A DNA stretch of 64,000 nt from Ixodes scapularis (lineage: Eukaryota > Arthropoda > Arachnida > Ixodida > Ixodidae): assembly GCF_016920785.2 (NCBI RefSeq), contig NW_024609835.1, positions 79,474,795 through 79,538,794 of the forward strand, written 5' to 3'. Positions 48,801 to 53,344 of this stretch are shown here, piece by piece (positions within the stretch are counted from its first letter, which is position 1; each line of letters starts with the position of its first letter). The notes under the pieces were generated by a model, which was not told the origin of the DNA, made no database searches, and saw nothing but the letters and a program-made list of their open reading frames with translations. Position numbers and translations under genes: made by a program.

Positions 48801-51800
48801 AAAGTTACCACAGCACGATTTAAATAGAAGGAACCGCAGCCGGGCAAAACGCGCGTCCGTCGCCCACGCAGAATGAGTTCCCTTACATTTTAGTTCAATC
48901 CACGAGTTCGCCTTCTTACATAGTCGTTTGAAGGTTAACACAAATATACCGTTTTCAATTTTCTGCACTATTTCAAACACAACTCAAAGCACAAAAAGGA
49001 AAAAGAAAAGCACGTTCGAAACGAATTTGCAATTTTTGTCTGTATAGACATATCTTGAGTATCTGTGACGTAAATGTTCATATATGGGGTCGCACGACAG
49101 CATCTGCGTTTTATAATTTCTTTTTTGTAAATCTTTGCTTTTGCGTTTCTGACATGCTTTCGAGTGCCTTTAAAATTAGATTGCTTTTCTAGTACGATTG
49201 TCATAATATGGTTAACTTTCATTTTAACTAAGATTGTTTTATTGTGTAATCAAGTTGTAAACTTTCATCACGTTTCCTCAGATAAGATATCAAACGTAAG
49301 TTCTTCAACAGGCAGAGGTAATTTTCATCAGTCGATGAACTTTTTGAACAAAACTTTTTAGTTCACGAGTATATACCACTGGCGATCCACATTACAGAGA
49401 GGATTGGGTCAGAAATTGTAAATACATGTTGTTCAAATTTCGAATCACTACATTGTTGATAGGTTCTTTTTGTCGATATTGTTCCGTCTGGTTGTGTATA
49501 CGTATATTATAAATAAAATAAACAATAAAGCCACGTGATAATTAAATATAAATTCTTGGACTGCGATCGATAAATTATAATTTATGGGTAAATGAACATC
49601 GCCAACTTTCTGGGACATCGACGCCTCGGCGCACGCACTAAAATTAAAATTTCAGCAGAACAAGAACAAACATCGCAATGTTCCCCGGGAATATTTTAGA
49701 TGACACTTGCACACTGTCAGTAAGCAGTAATTAAACATTTGGACTATGGCTTTTATTCCACGTCTCTAAAAGTTTTTTTTTTTTGGCTACATTCACAAAA
49801 ATTTTACTTTCGGTTTTTCTTGACGAAAGATCGTAATGTTCTCAAGGGCTATACTTGCCTGGGTATCATAGAACACAAATCAGTCAGAATTTTTATATTT
49901 CCTTGAAAACTTTTTATTCCACGGGATGTACCAGAAAATTGGTCAAAACTAGAAAAAAGTATGCTTTTTAGTATATAATATTCAAGTTACGATCACATGA
50001 CTCTCACCTTAAACATGCTGTTTTTGTTTCTCCTCCTGTAACGTAAATTTTCTTGCTTCAAATACTACATCTAAACAGGTTATACTCACTGACGAGTTGA
50101 GAAGGGCAGGGAGGAACTTCGCGAGCTTCTTACCTTCGACAACGCTTCGGCGTTTCGTGCACCTCCAGCGCGCAGCTAAAGCACGGCGGAAGGCAAGGGG
50201 AGCACGCTGGAGGTCGGAAGGTTCGGTAGACACGTCCCGCAGTTCTCATTCTGCCAGTGCTGACTTATACATCCTGCGCCTTGCCGATTGGTGCTCAAAT
50301 ATAAATGCTACACATTGTGGACACATAAAGTTGTAACCTAGTGAGGTAACCATTTAATTCAATTTAATTTCAGACGCGTTCGATTTCAAAAATCAAACAA
50401 ACAAACAAAGCGCTAAATTTAAAACCGCGATATTTGAGGTACAACAGACGAGTGCTTTTGTATTAAGGTGGCGATGCAAGCGAGTTGGTTCATGACTTCT
50501 GAAATTGGAAAACAGCGCGCAAAAAGACGAAGACGACGAGAGAAGAGCACAGGACAAGCGCTGAAGCGAGTTGGTTCATGACTTCTGAAATTGGAAAACA
50601 GCGCTTGTCCTGTGCTCTTCTCTCGTCGTCTTCGTCTTTTTGCGCGCTGTTTTCCAATTTCAGGAGTGCTTTTGTCTCGTTTCTGCGTGTATATGATCTA
50701 GTTCTTGGTGGCTCGCGTTTTCTTCCTTCGCATACCTGACAATCAATTTAAGTCTCAAACATGGACGCAGCACGATATTGCGTCTAAACGTTTAATTTTG
50801 GAGAACTACCGCCGCAACCTTGCTACAGTTCCGATGTGATAACAATGCTGCGTTTTCGATGTGATAACCATGCTGCGTTTCTCTCAGGGACATCTCGTAC
50901 GACAGCCGTGTAACGTCCATTCAGAACGTGCAGGTGAGTTCGGCGAACGAGCTCCACAGATTCCACCATCAGTCATTAACCGGCTTCTTGGTGGTATGTT
51001 TCAGAAGCTAAACGGATCTAAAGAGTAAGTATGATGTCGGCCCAGGTATACGTGTACGTTTGAGAAGTAGTGAGCCTGCCGGGGAATGAGTTGGCGCATG
51101 AAAACGAAGTTTGGTCAGTTTGTGGCCCAACGCTCTTGCACCCTCTCGCGTGAATTGCGGACCGTTATTGACGAGAAAATTGGAACCTAGCGTGATTTTG
51201 CTCCAACACAATGCGCGCTGTCACACTGCCCGCGCCTCCTTGCATCAGATTCATGCATGGGGCTTTGACCTGTTACCCCACCCACCACACTCGCCGGAAT
51301 CGAAACCGTCGGACTTTCACATGTTTCCTGCACTCAAAGGACACCCGAAAGTACATTTCCACAGTGACGACACCATCATGGACGCGTTGTGTGTGAGCGG
51401 TGTGAGGATCGAGACAAATTGTTGTTTTGTTTTCTCCACGGGTTGGCAACACTGGAGCACCACTAGAAGAAGCTTGCATCACAGGGGTTTACGTAGAGAA
51501 GTCCTAAAGTGTAATTCACGTGGGAATACTCGATCCTTCGCCGGAAGGCTCACTAATTATTAAACATACTGTAATTAGGTTGTATCAAGTTCACACTCAA
51601 TACGTAAGGTATGATCGGTAAACCGACTTTCTGTCTTCCTAGACAAACGTACGGAATCGTTCTGAAATTTGCTACGGATGACCTGGAACGCCTCACAGAG
51701 CAGCCAACCTTAAATGTAAGTCCGTCTTTTAAGGTCCGATCATATTAGCAATGTTTGACTGTAAATAAAATATGCCAGTGACAACGACGGTGGGCACTAG

Positions 51801-52550
51801 TGCAGCCAATATTCACTGTATATGCTTGCTTGGTGCAGCCTAGCAGTACAATGGGAAAAGAGGCTGAAATATTTACGAATGTACTTTTTGAACAGGAAAG
51901 CTGAGAAATCTTTATACCCTCAATATCACTGAAACATTCAAGAAAAAATATGCAGCCCATCCATGACAATGGTCTCCAGACCTAAATGCTTAGGCCAGTT
52001 TTTCCTGAGCTAACTTAATCTAAAATCACAACGATGAAAATTAAAAGTACTTGGCCACAAACAAAGAAATTTATATATAATTTAAATTCCAAAATGGGGA
52101 ACAAAATCGGGCAGAACTATACTTTGTTTCAGTTTAAGTCCAGCAGACACAGCCGACGCTGCAGGCGAATGAAACCAATCAAGCAACGTCAGAAACGCAA
52201 GTCACTTGGATATTATTGCTTATGATTGGTTGAGCGATGATAAAACACGTACACAAACATGACGAGCACCATGATGGTGCGATTTTGACGCTGTCTGAAT
52301 GGTTCCCTGAGCTCGTAACGTCGCCTGCGTCTGGAGTTAAGGTGAAACGATGTATAATATGCCACCGCAAAATCTCAAACACTCTGGGTTTGTTCCCCTT
52401 GTAGCTTTTCAGACAAGTAAAATGTCCTTCGGGTATTACAGGGGCATGTCTTTCTCATTCCGTTATTTCTTTCTGAACGTTCACGGGTGAATAAAAAATC
52501 CAAATGCAATTAAGACCGCGCGCGCTTGTGCGTGTGCGTTCGTGCGTTCA

Positions 52551-52602
<52 letters not shown>

Positions 52603-53344
52603 TTCCCCAACCAGATTATTAGCCATACATTCCTTTCACAAAATTCATATTTATACAGTTTTTATACCTATCCTTAATTTGCGCCTATATTCCACTACTT
52701 TTAACGTATATTTTTAAGACTATGTTGTGCGGACGATATTTCACGCAAACAATTCAATGCTATTTCTCTGTGATATACTCGAAGTCATGGGTAGATATAA
52801 TAAACCATACGGAGCATACGATTGCGCATAAACGTTATAATCTCACTTCCGTTTTTTTTAAGCTTTGTTTGCGTTTTTTAGAAAGTATTTTACTTAAACT
52901 TTTGCGTATATTTTATTTTTTGATGTCACTACTTTGCGTGCTTTCTGAATGTTCTAAAAGCCTTTAAACTCTTTTTAAATTGCTGAAACCTTACTGTTAC
53001 GCACAGAAACCATTAATCCGACATAAATGTTTCGCCCTCTGCTTAACCGTTTTAATTGGTGGCGTAATTGTAATCGTAATTTATGTTAACTGGTGCAAAA
53101 AGAAATATAGAACAATCTCAAAATCTAAAATGGATAAAATGGTTTTCTGTATTTATGTGTAACAGCAGGATGTAATTGAAGTGCGAGGGACAACAATATG
53201 GTATGTCGTTCACAGGCAATCGAGATATTTGGCTACATCGGTGGCTACCTCGGAATGTGGCTTGGCTTCTCTTTACTGGAACTGCTCGTACACTACGGAA
53301 ACCGACCGAGAAAGCTACGCTGCCTAACAGTGAATGCCACGTAA
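14676..53344 (+). CDS. DEG/ENaC (pickpocket-like) sodium channel, 12-exon gene
   Basis: Spliced gene for an amiloride-sensitive-type sodium channel subunit. These channels are plasma-membrane trimers that pass Na+ and are gated by ligand, acid or mechanical force. Exons: 14676-14863, 15677-15737, 16139-16197, 23048-23160, 42080-42240, 43710-43808, 45730-45844, 47944-48061, 50888-50933, 51005-51024, 51643-51715, 53216-53344. Phases agree at all 11 junctions and the total is 1182 nt (393 codons plus stop). Seen: TM1 at residues 6-26, then FPSVTIC; an extracellular domain with PYPSDCKDY, HCAC and CMDRCKAACK cysteine motifs; TM2 near 355-375 with GGYLGMWLGFSLLEL, where G-F-S is the selectivity filter. 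Family members are usually 450-600 residues, so this model is short. The N-terminal His-Gly gating motif is not found; an upstream exon is possible because a weak acceptor (CCACAG) lies just before the ATG. Family identity is firm; the exact start and exon 3 are not. Confidence 0.85.
14864..16138. other. Introns 1 and 2
   Basis: Intron 1 (14864-15676) is GC-AG; intron 2 (15738-16138) is GT-AG. Both are AT-rich and no repeat family is recognised in them. Confidence 0.5.
15677..15737 (+). CDS. Channel exon 2 (61 nt), two cysteines
   Basis: Acceptor TTTTTTAG, donor CAG|GTAAGC. One base completes Trp from exon 1, then 20 codons read INKNSSGCRENPRLC and on, ending in phase 0. The position just after FPSVTIC and the paired cysteines fit the start of the extracellular domain. 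Support is phase, splice signals and composition rather than a strong family motif. Confidence 0.6.
16139..16197 (+). CDS. Channel exon 3 (59 nt), predicted from phase
   Basis: Exon 2 ends in phase 0 but exon 4 needs two preceding bases. Between them, a strong acceptor (TTTCTGCAG) opens 19 codons (KQTQFHEFNIF and on) plus two bases AA, ended by a modest donor TTTAA|GTAGAA. AA joins the first base of exon 4 to give AAC and keeps the frame open. No family motif falls in it, so this is the weakest exon; another exon in the 6.85-kb intron could do the same job. Confidence 0.4.
16198..17010. other. Intron 3, first part: A-tracts
   Basis: Two long A-runs (16330-16346 and 16425-16444). The sequence between them has no coding signal. 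Confidence 0.4.
17011..17605. mobile_element. MITE, GGGGTGTCC..GGACACCCC family, copy 1
   Basis: Left AAAGGGGTGTCCAGGACACT, right AGTGTCCTGTTTGGACACCCC then TTAA. Subterminal CGCACGACTCCGACAAATCG is inverted at the right. A shorter copy with the same ends is at 37887-38024. Non-coding. Confidence 0.7.
17606..17811. other. C-run and spacer in intron 3
   Basis: A run of about 20 C residues at 17748-17767 lies between two MITEs. Nothing else is recognised. Confidence 0.4.
17812..18001. mobile_element. Foldback MITE, ~190 bp
   Basis: GACGTTTGCAAGTATGGCCT and CGCCATCTTG...GTCTGATAGCCA return inverted as TGGCTATCAGAC...CAAGATGGCGGC and CTACACTGGCAAACGTC. The centre is about 30 bp. No target duplication determined. 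Confidence 0.7.
18002..21035. other. Intron 3, middle: no gene recognised
   Basis: A 205-codon minus-strand open frame at 18678-19295 shows no motif I recognise and is treated as chance. AT-rich stretches at 19600-20200. No exon with a channel motif. Confidence 0.4.
21036..22290 (-). mobile_element. I-clade LINE tail with intact RNase H frame
   Basis: The 3' end of a non-LTR retrotransposon in intron 3, antisense to the channel gene. An uninterrupted 397-codon frame (22283-21090) covers the end of RT's connection region and an RNase H domain: first Asp in VYTDAADHA, Glu in DAGERAIALAL, second Asp in IISDSKRAV, and the VWAPAHSSLPGNDFAHNTA block. A C-terminal Cys-His motif follows, CKFC-x7-H-x4-C. 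The 3' end has AATAAAG and a CAA-rich tail (CAACAACAACAACG on the minus strand, near 21040). It is 5'-truncated near 22290. The clean reading frame suggests a recent insertion. Confidence 0.87.
22291..23047. other. Intron 3, end
   Basis: An A-run at 22963-22983 precedes the exon 4 acceptor. Nothing else is recognised. Confidence 0.4.
23048..23160 (+). CDS. Channel exon 4 (113 nt)
   Basis: Acceptor TTTGCAG, donor TACG|GTGAGA. The only open frame in phase with exon 5 reads ITYLRLPIQLCYTLDSTRYG and ends CDTPWLY. The CYTLD segment resembles the C-x-T-L-N/D element of the extracellular domain. It ends with one base over, which exon 5 completes as Glu. Confidence 0.8.
23161..25231. other. Intron 4, start: CGACGG-rich repeat fragment
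   Basis: GCGCAGCTCTTAGGCGCCCG at 23921-23940 starts a fragment of the family seen at 44575, ending in CGACGC/GACGGC trinucleotide repeats (24056-24102). It is followed by an inverted TTTTTATTAACAAAAGAATGG / CATTCTTTTGTTAATTAAA hairpin (24107-24155). No gene. Confidence 0.5.
26043..26560 (+). pseudogene. LINE ORF1 remnant
   Basis: Begins TPRRRSRSRNPTRSRSR, then crosses a C-run (26195-26214) where the frame slips, and continues as PITTSPSYRNALAPSP with a helical segment KLDRMMSILQDHRHRIKALE. No zinc knuckle remains. It matches the SR-rich, Pro/Thr-rich ORF1 style of arthropod I-like LINEs. Confidence 0.55.
26598..29119 (+). pseudogene. LINE ORF2: endonuclease and reverse transcriptase
   Basis: Endonuclease from about 26598 (PDLIILQEAHL, then GDFNCQHVAWG); linker 27088-27640; RT 27843-28847 with FIPKAGKTP, RPISLTSCLGKLMEEM, the A, B and YADD motifs; and the thumb-like region 28849-29117 (FVISRLLYTLPYL). 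At least four frame breaks. YADD is intact in sequence. Confidence 0.85.
29165..30400 (+). repeat. Left array, ~104-bp units x ~11
   Basis: Starts of TGCCAARGTTTGGC-type motifs at 29273, 29377, 29481, 29585, 29688, 29792, 29896, 30000, 30104, 30206 and 30309: spacing 102-104. Each unit also carries GCCAGAGGAGCGCCAAAGTT and GCCTAATTTCGGTATTTG. The motif is itself a short palindrome. Long minus-strand frames here are array translations, not genes. Confidence 0.92.
30415..31633. other. Interior of the TA-flanked element, no gene seen
   Basis: No transposase motif or repeat recognised. It may be the original internal sequence of a non-autonomous element. Confidence 0.4.
31638..32287. mobile_element. 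TTAA-flanked MITE, 650 bp
   Basis: TTAA at 31634-31637 and 32288-32291. Ends AGGGGTCATGAAACG and CGTTTCATGGGCCCT are inverted. An internal inverted pair GGCCAGCCACACTTGCCACG / CGTGGCAAATGTGGCTG lies at 31894-31935. Non-coding. Confidence 0.7.
32290..35160 (-). pseudogene. Older Penelope-like fragment (GIY-YIG), interrupted
   Basis: Minus-strand GIY-YIG endonuclease remnant. Part 1 (35129-34925): CGTRYIGQTGRCLNDRLREH then HGRKCPGCAPNF. Part 2 (32446-32290) continues in the same frame with FTGTTAMGGHCEQ, REIIEAYRMA and TPSISLSRKEIIFL, the usual C-terminal end of the family. The two parts are separated by the younger element at 32447-34911 with its 13-bp target duplication. Confidence 0.8.
32447..34911 (+). 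mobile_element. Penelope-like element with inverted 5' arm
   Basis: A retroelement with a Penelope-type RT and GIY-YIG endonuclease. From left: an inverted partial copy of its own 3' region (32480-33110, minus; CDASYIGATRRKRKTRLKEH); RT on + (33115-34270) with VSFDVISLFTNVP, a CPMGSSVS block and YRRYVDDTFVM; then GIY-YIG on + (34290-34790) with CDASYIGETGRKRITRLKEH. Both ends carry AAACGTTTAATTAAATTG-like sequence and ACGGCTTGACATMAC in opposite orientations. Target duplication AAATTAGGAGCGC at 32434-32446 and 34912-34924. Several stops break the RT. An inverted, incomplete leading copy is common in Penelope elements. Confidence 0.88.
35161..36839. other. Interior of the TA-flanked element: A-rich, no gene
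   Basis: A-rich tract 35347-35395, T-run 35790-35805. Nothing else is recognised. Confidence 0.4.
36841..36900. repeat. (GAAA)n microsatellite
   Basis: A-rich start, then about 11 GAAA units at 36853-36898, close to the tRNA-like SINE on the other strand. Confidence 0.9.
36955..37190 (-). mobile_element. tRNA-derived SINE-like sequence
   Basis: Minus strand: a tRNA-like A box and D arm (GTTGGCGCAACGGATAGCGCG, 37115-37080 region), then GATCAAGAGG and a B-box-like TAGTTTCGAAACCGGGC (about 37055-37040), followed by T-rich tail DNA. The 5' start AGTTATGTTGGC is repeated three times with A-rich, AATAAAGAAA-containing spacers (37125-37185). It is too decayed to be a functional tRNA. Confidence 0.55.
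37200..37886. other. No gene recognised
   Basis: Moderate-GC DNA with short chance frames on both strands; no motif seen. Confidence 0.35.
37887..38024. mobile_element. MITE, GGACACCCC family, copy 2 (short)
   Basis: AAAGGAATGTCCAAACAGGACA at the left and GTGTCCAGTTTGGACACCCC then TTAA (38021-38024) at the right. The interior is an inverted repeat (CGACAAATCGTGAAAATTGAAGCGG and its complement). Shares ends with 17011-17605. Confidence 0.75.
38097..38420. mobile_element. MITE, CACCGGCGAT family, copy 2
   Basis: AAGGCGGATTCACACCGGGGAT at the left; ATCGCCGGTGTGAACGCGCC at the right. Interior GCGAGTCCAAYGCCTTCGTTGGC and GCCCGCGATGGTCGCTTTTG match the copy at 10957. An A-run at 38151-38172 is specific to this copy. 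Confidence 0.75.
38670..39440 (+). repeat. Right array, ~72-bp units in 145-bp pairs
   Basis: GCCTAACTYTGGC motifs recur about every 72-73 bp (38822, 38895, 38967, 39040, and on to about 39330), with alternate units more alike (145-bp period). Shares the AGCCRAACTGYCARA...GCCTAAYTTYGG theme with the left array in the same orientation. Confidence 0.88.
39488..40446 (+). pseudogene. LINE ORF2 end: RNase H and Cys-His motif
   Basis: Continues the LINE after the 10-kb insertion. RNase H: LRAKAHEKR...HGKIAFVNTRTK, IAKAMEHAAQ (Glu), FTDSQRAL (Asp), then VWTPGHQGVEGNETAH after a stop at 39882. C-terminal CPKCGEYPSIPHTYWSC. The stop codon at 40444 lies inside the MITE at 40429. Two frame breaks. Confidence 0.8.
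40429..40714. mobile_element. TIR MITE inside the LINE 3' end
   Basis: ATGCCCGCGTCCCACTAGAG at the left is matched by the inverted CTCTAGTGGGACACGGGCAT at the right; arms run about 55 bp (GACAAGCCTCAAACC also shared). An inner inverted pair surrounds CGAGCATSATGC. It replaces the natural end of the LINE ORF. Confidence 0.75.
40915..42079. other. Intron 4, end: no gene recognised
   Basis: AT-rich DNA leading to the exon 5 acceptor. No repeat is recognised with confidence. Confidence 0.4.
42080..42240 (+). CDS. Channel exon 5 (161 nt), GC donor
   Basis: Acceptor GGCGCGCAG; the frame runs from LEAKMIVDPAQTL through FPVFVQPPGHC to LEPNQIYHIAVKQ. This matches the family block with a short hydrophobic strand, a gap, and a strand ending just before the P-Y-x-S-x-C motif. 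No GT donor lies where exon 6 needs it; CAG|GCAAAC at 42241 is a GC donor that joins exon 6 in phase 0. Reading on past 42240 reaches a stop within about ten codons. GC content is well above that of the flanking intron. Confidence 0.87.
42450..42730. mobile_element. Foldback element in intron 5
   Basis: ACGGCGCCCGACATG...GCGGAG, TCTGCTTCTTGCACGGGAGT and GATGTCAGAATG..AGCTCTTATTGGCT recur inverted at 42608-42715. Arms are about 100 bp around a CAACAACAACAA centre. Non-coding. Confidence 0.75.
42731..43221. other. Intron 5, no gene
   Basis: A G-run at 42831-42846. Nothing else is recognised. Confidence 0.4.
43222..43560. repeat. GGGCCGTACCCAG / G-run repeat, two copies
   Basis: CAGGGCCGTACCCAGAAAAA leading to a G-run occurs at 43223 and 43466. 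The second copy is palindromic, closing with a C-run and CTGGTTACGGCCCTG (about 43540-43557). A related fragment is at 5135. G-run and C-run could pair. Confidence 0.75.
43710..43808 (+). CDS. Channel exon 6 (99 nt), PYPSDCKDY motif
   Basis: Acceptor TTCCTAG, donor GAG|GTAAGT (consensus). Its 33 codons include LPAPYPSDCKDYLYEGP, the conserved P-Y-x-S-x-C-x-D-Y motif of the DEG/ENaC extracellular domain. Phase 0 at both ends. Confidence 0.92.
43809..44574. other. Intron 6, first part: no gene
   Basis: No feature recognised. Confidence 0.35.
44575..45285. mobile_element. Element with AGCGCAGCTCTTAGG ends and TGACGTCA array
   Basis: Left AAGCGCAGCTCTTAGGCGCC, right CTCAAGAGCTGCGCTCTAAT inverted. 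CAAGGTCACGTGACCCC repeats lie just inside both ends. The core (44719-45190) is a minisatellite based on TGATGACGTCACCGGCATCC and GCATCGTCATCGTCATCATC. The same left end is at 23921. No transposase. Confidence 0.7.
44719..45190 (+). repeat. TGATGACGTCA / GTCATC minisatellite
   Basis: RRCATCCGCAT recurs at 44761, 44815, 44881, 44922, 44989, 45043 and 45110. Spacings of 54, 66, 41-42, 66-67, 54 and 66-67 are near multiples of six. Because the period is divisible by three and stops are absent, three or more frames stay open for 140-187 codons (Asp/Ala/Val-rich or Ser/Thr/Met-rich); none is treated as a gene. Confidence 0.9.
45286..45729. other. Intron 6, end
   Basis: A hairpin CACGCACGTCTC / GAGACGCGTGTG lies at about 45471-45498. 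No gene. Confidence 0.45.
45730..45844 (+). CDS. Channel exon 7 (115 nt), cysteine-rich
   Basis: Acceptor TTCTATCCAG, donor GCG|GTATGT. It reads SCTQECIMQEEMNHCACVL and then PLCSIIEG. The Cys spacing (C-x3-C-x8-C-x-C) is the family's cysteine-rich domain, usually seen as C-x3-C...C-x-C. Starts in phase 0 and ends with one base over. Confidence 0.92.
46130..46153. repeat. (ATT)n microsatellite
   Basis: Seven TTA units in intron 7. Confidence 0.8.
46760..46925 (-). pseudogene. Tc1-type transposase N-terminus remnant
   Basis: Minus strand: VVRMSICSMTQRDIETTVGV and TQANVNKIFNALQEEGRMGD form the first helix-turn-helix of the Tc1 transposase DNA-binding domain. The start region (MPP then stop) lies near 46918. 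Downstream sequence runs straight into the left TIR, so the catalytic DDE domain has been deleted. Confidence 0.65.
47365..47563. mobile_element. Foldback MITE nested in the Tc1-like element
   Basis: GCGCTTTTTGCACTCCCAGG, GGGAAGTGACGTCAAC and GCAAATGCAGATTGGATGTTG occur at the left and, inverted, at the right; arms about 90 bp, spacer about 18 bp (GAAGAAAACAAAA). A long hairpin is expected. Confidence 0.85.
47944..48061 (+). CDS. Channel exon 8 (118 nt), CMDRCKAAC motif
   Basis: Acceptor GTTCATAG, donor CAA|GTAAGA. Two bases complete Asp; the frame ends with ILQKCMDRCKAAC plus two bases. This is the family's C-x3-C-x2-x-C segment that precedes the conserved Y-D/E block encoded in exon 9. Confidence 0.9.
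48062..48299. other. Intron 8, first part
   Basis: No feature recognised. Confidence 0.3.
48300..48632. repeat. CACGTGACGTCA-rich degenerate array
   Basis: More than 25 GTGACG/CGTCAC half-sites in about 330 bp, including TGACGTCAC, CACGTGAC and ACGTGACGTC combinations at irregular spacing. No coding potential. Confidence 0.8.
48633..50477. other. Intron 8, middle: no gene
   Basis: A minus-strand GGGTTCGAACCCCG (48715-48728) resembles a tRNA T arm/B box, but no A box or acceptor stem is found. The rest is AT-rich. Confidence 0.4.
50478..50663. repeat. Perfect inverted repeat with duplicated flank
   Basis: Arms 50499-50563 and 50599-50663 (65 bp) are perfect reverse complements. The 35-bp spacer (50564-50598) is an exact direct copy of 50478-50512. 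Confidence 0.93.
50888..50933 (+). CDS. Channel exon 9 (46 nt)
   Basis: Acceptor TTTCTCTCAG, donor CAG|GTGAGT. One base completes Lys, then DISYDSRVTSIQNVQ. The C..C-x-x-I-S-Y-D...V-S arrangement across exons 8 and 9 is the family signature just before the pre-TM2 strands. Confidence 0.9.
51005..51024 (+). CDS. Channel exon 10, 20-nt microexon
   Basis: Exon 9 ends in phase 0 but exon 11 needs two preceding bases. A 20-nt exon 71 bases downstream solves this exactly: acceptor ATGTTTCAG, six codons KLNGSK plus GA, donor GTAAGT. GA joins the first base of exon 11 to form Glu. Confidence 0.75.
51100..51570 (+). pseudogene. Mariner transposase C-terminal remnant
   Basis: In intron 10. Reads VILLQHNARCHTARASL, then LLPHPPHSPESKPSDFHMFP and HFHSDD. 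This is the mariner D34D catalytic end, where families read L-H-D-N-A-R and P-Y-S-P-D-L-A-P-S-D. The first Asp is His here and several positions have drifted, so it is inactive. The N-terminus is missing. Confidence 0.82.
51643..51715 (+). CDS. Channel exon 11 (73 nt), pre-TM2 strand
   Basis: Acceptor GTCTTCCTAG, donor AAT|GTAAGT. The frame reads TYGIVLKFATDDLERLTEQP, equivalent to the family strand that leads from the palm domain into TM2. Phase 0 at its end. Confidence 0.87.
51716..53215. other. Intron 11: (GT)n at 52553-52600
   Basis: A pure GT run of about 24 units. The remainder is AT-rich with no gene. Confidence 0.6.
53216..53344 (+). CDS. Channel exon 12: TM2, selectivity filter, stop
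   Basis: Acceptor CGTTCACAG. AIEIFGYIGGYLGMWLGFSL is TM2 with G-F-S in the selectivity-filter position (G/S-x-S in the family), followed by LEL and a short basic cytoplasmic tail ending at TAA 53342-53344. The stop overlaps a fair donor (CCAC|GTAAGG at 53341), so an alternative transcript could skip this stop and use a further exon; none is recognised downstream. Confidence 0.93.
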   Translation, partial: AIEIFGYIGGYLGMWLGFSLLELLVHYGNRPRKLRCLTVNAT

